From Massilia sp. W12 (lineage in GTDB: Bacteria; Pseudomonadota; Gammaproteobacteria; Burkholderiales; Burkholderiaceae_D): a stretch of DNA of 64,000 bases. A model generated the notes under the pieces. That model did no database searches and had not been told where the DNA came from. It saw only the letters and a program-made list of their open reading frames with translations. Location: positions 3,472,001 through 3,536,000 of the forward strand of contig NZ_CP147776.1 in the NCBI RefSeq assembly GCF_037300705.1, written 5' to 3'. Made by a program: the position numbers and the translations under genes. This document shows positions 62,496-64,000 of the stretch, one piece after another. Position 1 is the stretch's first letter; every line of letters begins with the position of its first letter.

Positions 62496-63461
62496 TCAGC
62501 TGCGCAAAGCCTGCCATAAGCGGCGCAAACCCAGCCATTGTTGCGCCCAGAAACCACGGCCATAGTCGCGCCCCAGACCATGCGGCGGCGGCAATTGATC
62601 GCGCACGCCGGTAGCCATGAATTCCGGGCTGAAATGGGCGCTGCGAAACACCATATCCCAGATTGGAAACAGCACCGCGAAATTACACCCGCCCAGACGC
62701 CCGCCCGGCGCCTCGTGGCCGATGCCGATGGCATGATGGCAGCGATGAAAACGCGGTGAAACCAGGAGCCATTCGAGCGGGCCGAAATGCAGGCGCAGAT
62801 TGGCGTGCTGCAAGCTTTGCAAGATGCGCCCGGCCATCACCAGCATGACATATTGCGCAGGCGGCACCCCGATTGCCAGCGCAATCAGGCCCATCACGAC
62901 ATCGCGCAAAAAATCATCCAGCAAATGATTGCGGTTATCGCTCCACAAATTCATTTCCATCTGGCTGTGATGCAAGCTGTGCAAAGCCCACCACCAGTGA
63001 AACCGGTGCTGCATGCGGTGATACCAGTAATCGAAAAAATCCAGGATGAGCAAATACACAAAAAAACTCACCAGCGGCGCATCGGTAATGCCCGGCCACA
63101 GATTTTCCAGATTGAAGGGACGCAAACCCTGCAGATGCAGCAAGGCGGCCAACTGATCCAACAGCGGATCGAGCAGGAAAAAGATCAATACCGCAAACAC
63201 GCCCAGGCGGTGAATCACGGTGTAAATAAAATCATTTGCGCGCGCGCGAAAACTCACCGGCTGCACCGGCCATTTTGCTTCCAGCGGGCGCAAGAGCAGG
63301 TAAATCAGCAGCAATTCACATAGGCCGGCGAGAAAAATTTCCACCCCGTCAAACGCCGTTTCGACAAATTCCCCCAGCCCCAAGGCAAACACCGCCGGCT
63401 GCACCAGACTTTCAAACAGCCAGGCTTGCAGGGTGGCGAACAAATCGCTCAAATACTGCAT
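62496..63461 (-). CDS. Sterol desaturase / fatty acid hydroxylase superfamily membrane protein
   Basis: A 321-residue integral membrane di-iron enzyme. The three histidine clusters are complete: HRMQH, HSLHHSQ and RFHRCHHAIGIGHE. About five hydrophobic helices surround them. Family members hydroxylate or desaturate lipids using O2; in bacteria lipid substrates vary and this one is unknown. Three bases separate it from the polysaccharide deacetylase-like gene upstream in the same direction, so both share a transcript. Confidence 0.9.
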   Translation of the reverse strand: MQYLSDLFATLQAWLFESLVQPAVFALGLGEFVETAFDGVEIFLAGLCELLLIYLLLRPLEAKWPVQPVSFRARANDFIYTVIHRLGVFAVLIFFLLDPLLDQLAALLHLQGLRPFNLENLWPGITDAPLVSFFVYLLILDFFDYWYHRMQHRFHWWWALHSLHHSQMEMNLWSDNRNHLLDDFLRDVVMGLIALAIGVPPAQYVMLVMAGRILQSLQHANLRLHFGPLEWLLVSPRFHRCHHAIGIGHEAPGGRLGGCNFAVLFPIWDMVFRSAHFSPEFMATGVRDQLPPPHGLGRDYGRGFWAQQWLGLRRLWQALRS

Positions 63462-63464
63462 GGT

Positions 63465-64000
63465 TCACTCCTTTTTCGGACTGAGGCGGTAGGCCGGATG
63501 CTCGCGCAAGGTGGCAAAACAAAAGCCGCGCGCGCGCAAGCCATCCAGCAAGGGCGGCAACACCGCCGGGGCCCAGGGATCGCGGCGCGACCAGATGCCT
63601 AAATGCGCCATCACCACATCGCCGGCTTTTAAATTGTGCAACAGGCGTTTGAGCAACACCGGATTCGGATAGCGTTCGCTGGACTGCTCATCGCCGGAAA
63701 AGCCGGCGGGCGACCAGCCGACATGCTGCAAGCCGCAAGCCCGGCCAAAATCCAGGCTGCGCGCCGAGACATGGCCGCCGGGGGCGCGCCACAACGGCTC
63801 GCTATGACGCCCGGTGAGACTGAAAAAACGCGCGCGCGCCTGCTGCAAATCCTGGCAAAACTGCGCCTGATCCCAGCGCACGCTTTGGCCGGCCTGGGGG
63901 CCGAATTGGGGCCGCATCACAAGCCGCCCGTCTTTGCCATCGGCCAGCCAGCGCGCATGGCTGATGCTGTGACTGCCGAAAGCATGCCCTTCGCTGCTTA
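63465..64000 (-). CDS. Polysaccharide deacetylase (NodB homology) family protein, C-terminal part (5' end outside window)
   Basis: About 178 C-terminal residues are present; the frame stays open to the right edge. Near the edge EGHAFGSHSISHARW gives the H-x(3-4)-H metal-binding motif of the NodB fold, and LWRAPGGHVSARSL and VMAHLGIWSRRDPW are further family motifs (the R-A-P-G/H region). It would remove acetyl or formyl groups from a sugar polymer or related substrate. Linked to the hydroxylase gene with a three-base gap. The N-terminal half, signal peptide and catalytic Asp cannot be seen. Confidence 0.82.
   Translation of the reverse strand, partial: SSEGHAFGSHSISHARWLADGKDGRLVMRPQFGPQAGQSVRWDQAQFCQDLQQARARFFSLTGRHSEPLWRAPGGHVSARSLDFGRACGLQHVGWSPAGFSGDEQSSERYPNPVLLKRLLHNLKAGDVVMAHLGIWSRRDPWAPAVLPPLLDGLRARGFCFATLREHPAYRLSPKKE

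Noticed and set aside
1-64000. CRISPR arrays, insertion sequences, tRNA or rRNA genes
   Set aside because: No regularly spaced repeats, no transposase-like reading frames and no tRNA or rRNA-like sequence were seen anywhere in the window. A dedicated scan could still find a diverged small RNA.

Overview
The window looks like a GC-rich chromosomal segment of a betaproteobacterium, probably from the Burkholderiales/Oxalobacteraceae side. This is inferred from the protein flavour, the tkt-gapA gene pair, the large number of sensory proteins and the absence of plasmid or phage genes. No rRNA, tRNA, insertion sequence or CRISPR array was seen. It holds 46 supported or candidate protein genes, two of them cut by the window ends, and many are tightly packed with 1-4 nt stop/start overlaps.

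Layout. 1-10.6 kb (plus strand): the end of a D-lactate dehydrogenase-type flavoprotein, a secreted single-Cache protein, a proline-rich TonB-like membrane protein, a large hybrid histidine kinase (CHASE-PAS-HisKA-REC-HPt) and an RND efflux adaptor/pump pair without an outer-membrane channel. 10.7-17.4 kb (minus): a complete biotin-independent malonate decarboxylase operon, mdcACDEGBH, followed by an OsmC protein. It has no malonate transporter or MdcR-type regulator. 17.6-21.6 kb: a 1,124-residue fusion of metallophosphoesterase, STAND-type NTPase and TPR repeats, which is the best candidate for an undescribed (probably anti-phage) system. It is followed by a REP-like repeat and a 53-residue gene. 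21.8-34.4 kb: a TonB-dependent receptor, TerC and a divergent NhaR regulator, two cytoplasmic peptidases, a MscS channel, an M48 lipoprotein protease, an MFS transporter and aroC. 34.8-44.1 kb: a signalling cluster of a REC-GGDEF-EAL protein (cyclase motif degenerate), a large PAS/GAF kinase and a methyl-accepting chemotaxis protein, then a rhodanese-like protein lacking the catalytic Cys. 44.3-49.7 kb: DUF1203, a nucleotidyltransferase-like protein, gapA, tkt and rsmE. 49.7-57.8 kb: a small proline-rich protein, a second single-Cache protein, purEK, and a LysR regulator divergent from dabB-dabA, an energy-coupled inorganic-carbon (DAB) uptake system. 57.8-64 kb: a long perfect dyad, a bifunctional class A penicillin-binding protein with a His/Ala-rich cytoplasmic tail, a CinA-type protein, a sterol desaturase-family hydroxylase and the end of a polysaccharide deacetylase.

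How the genes fit together. The mdc operon turns malonate into acetate plus CO2. The DAB system, next to purEK whose PurK product consumes bicarbonate, probably supplies bicarbonate to a heterotroph, since no RuBisCO or carboxysome gene is nearby. The kinases, EAL protein and MCP form a sensory block tied to c-di-GMP turnover and taxis. All functions are assigned by reading motifs only; no database search was possible.
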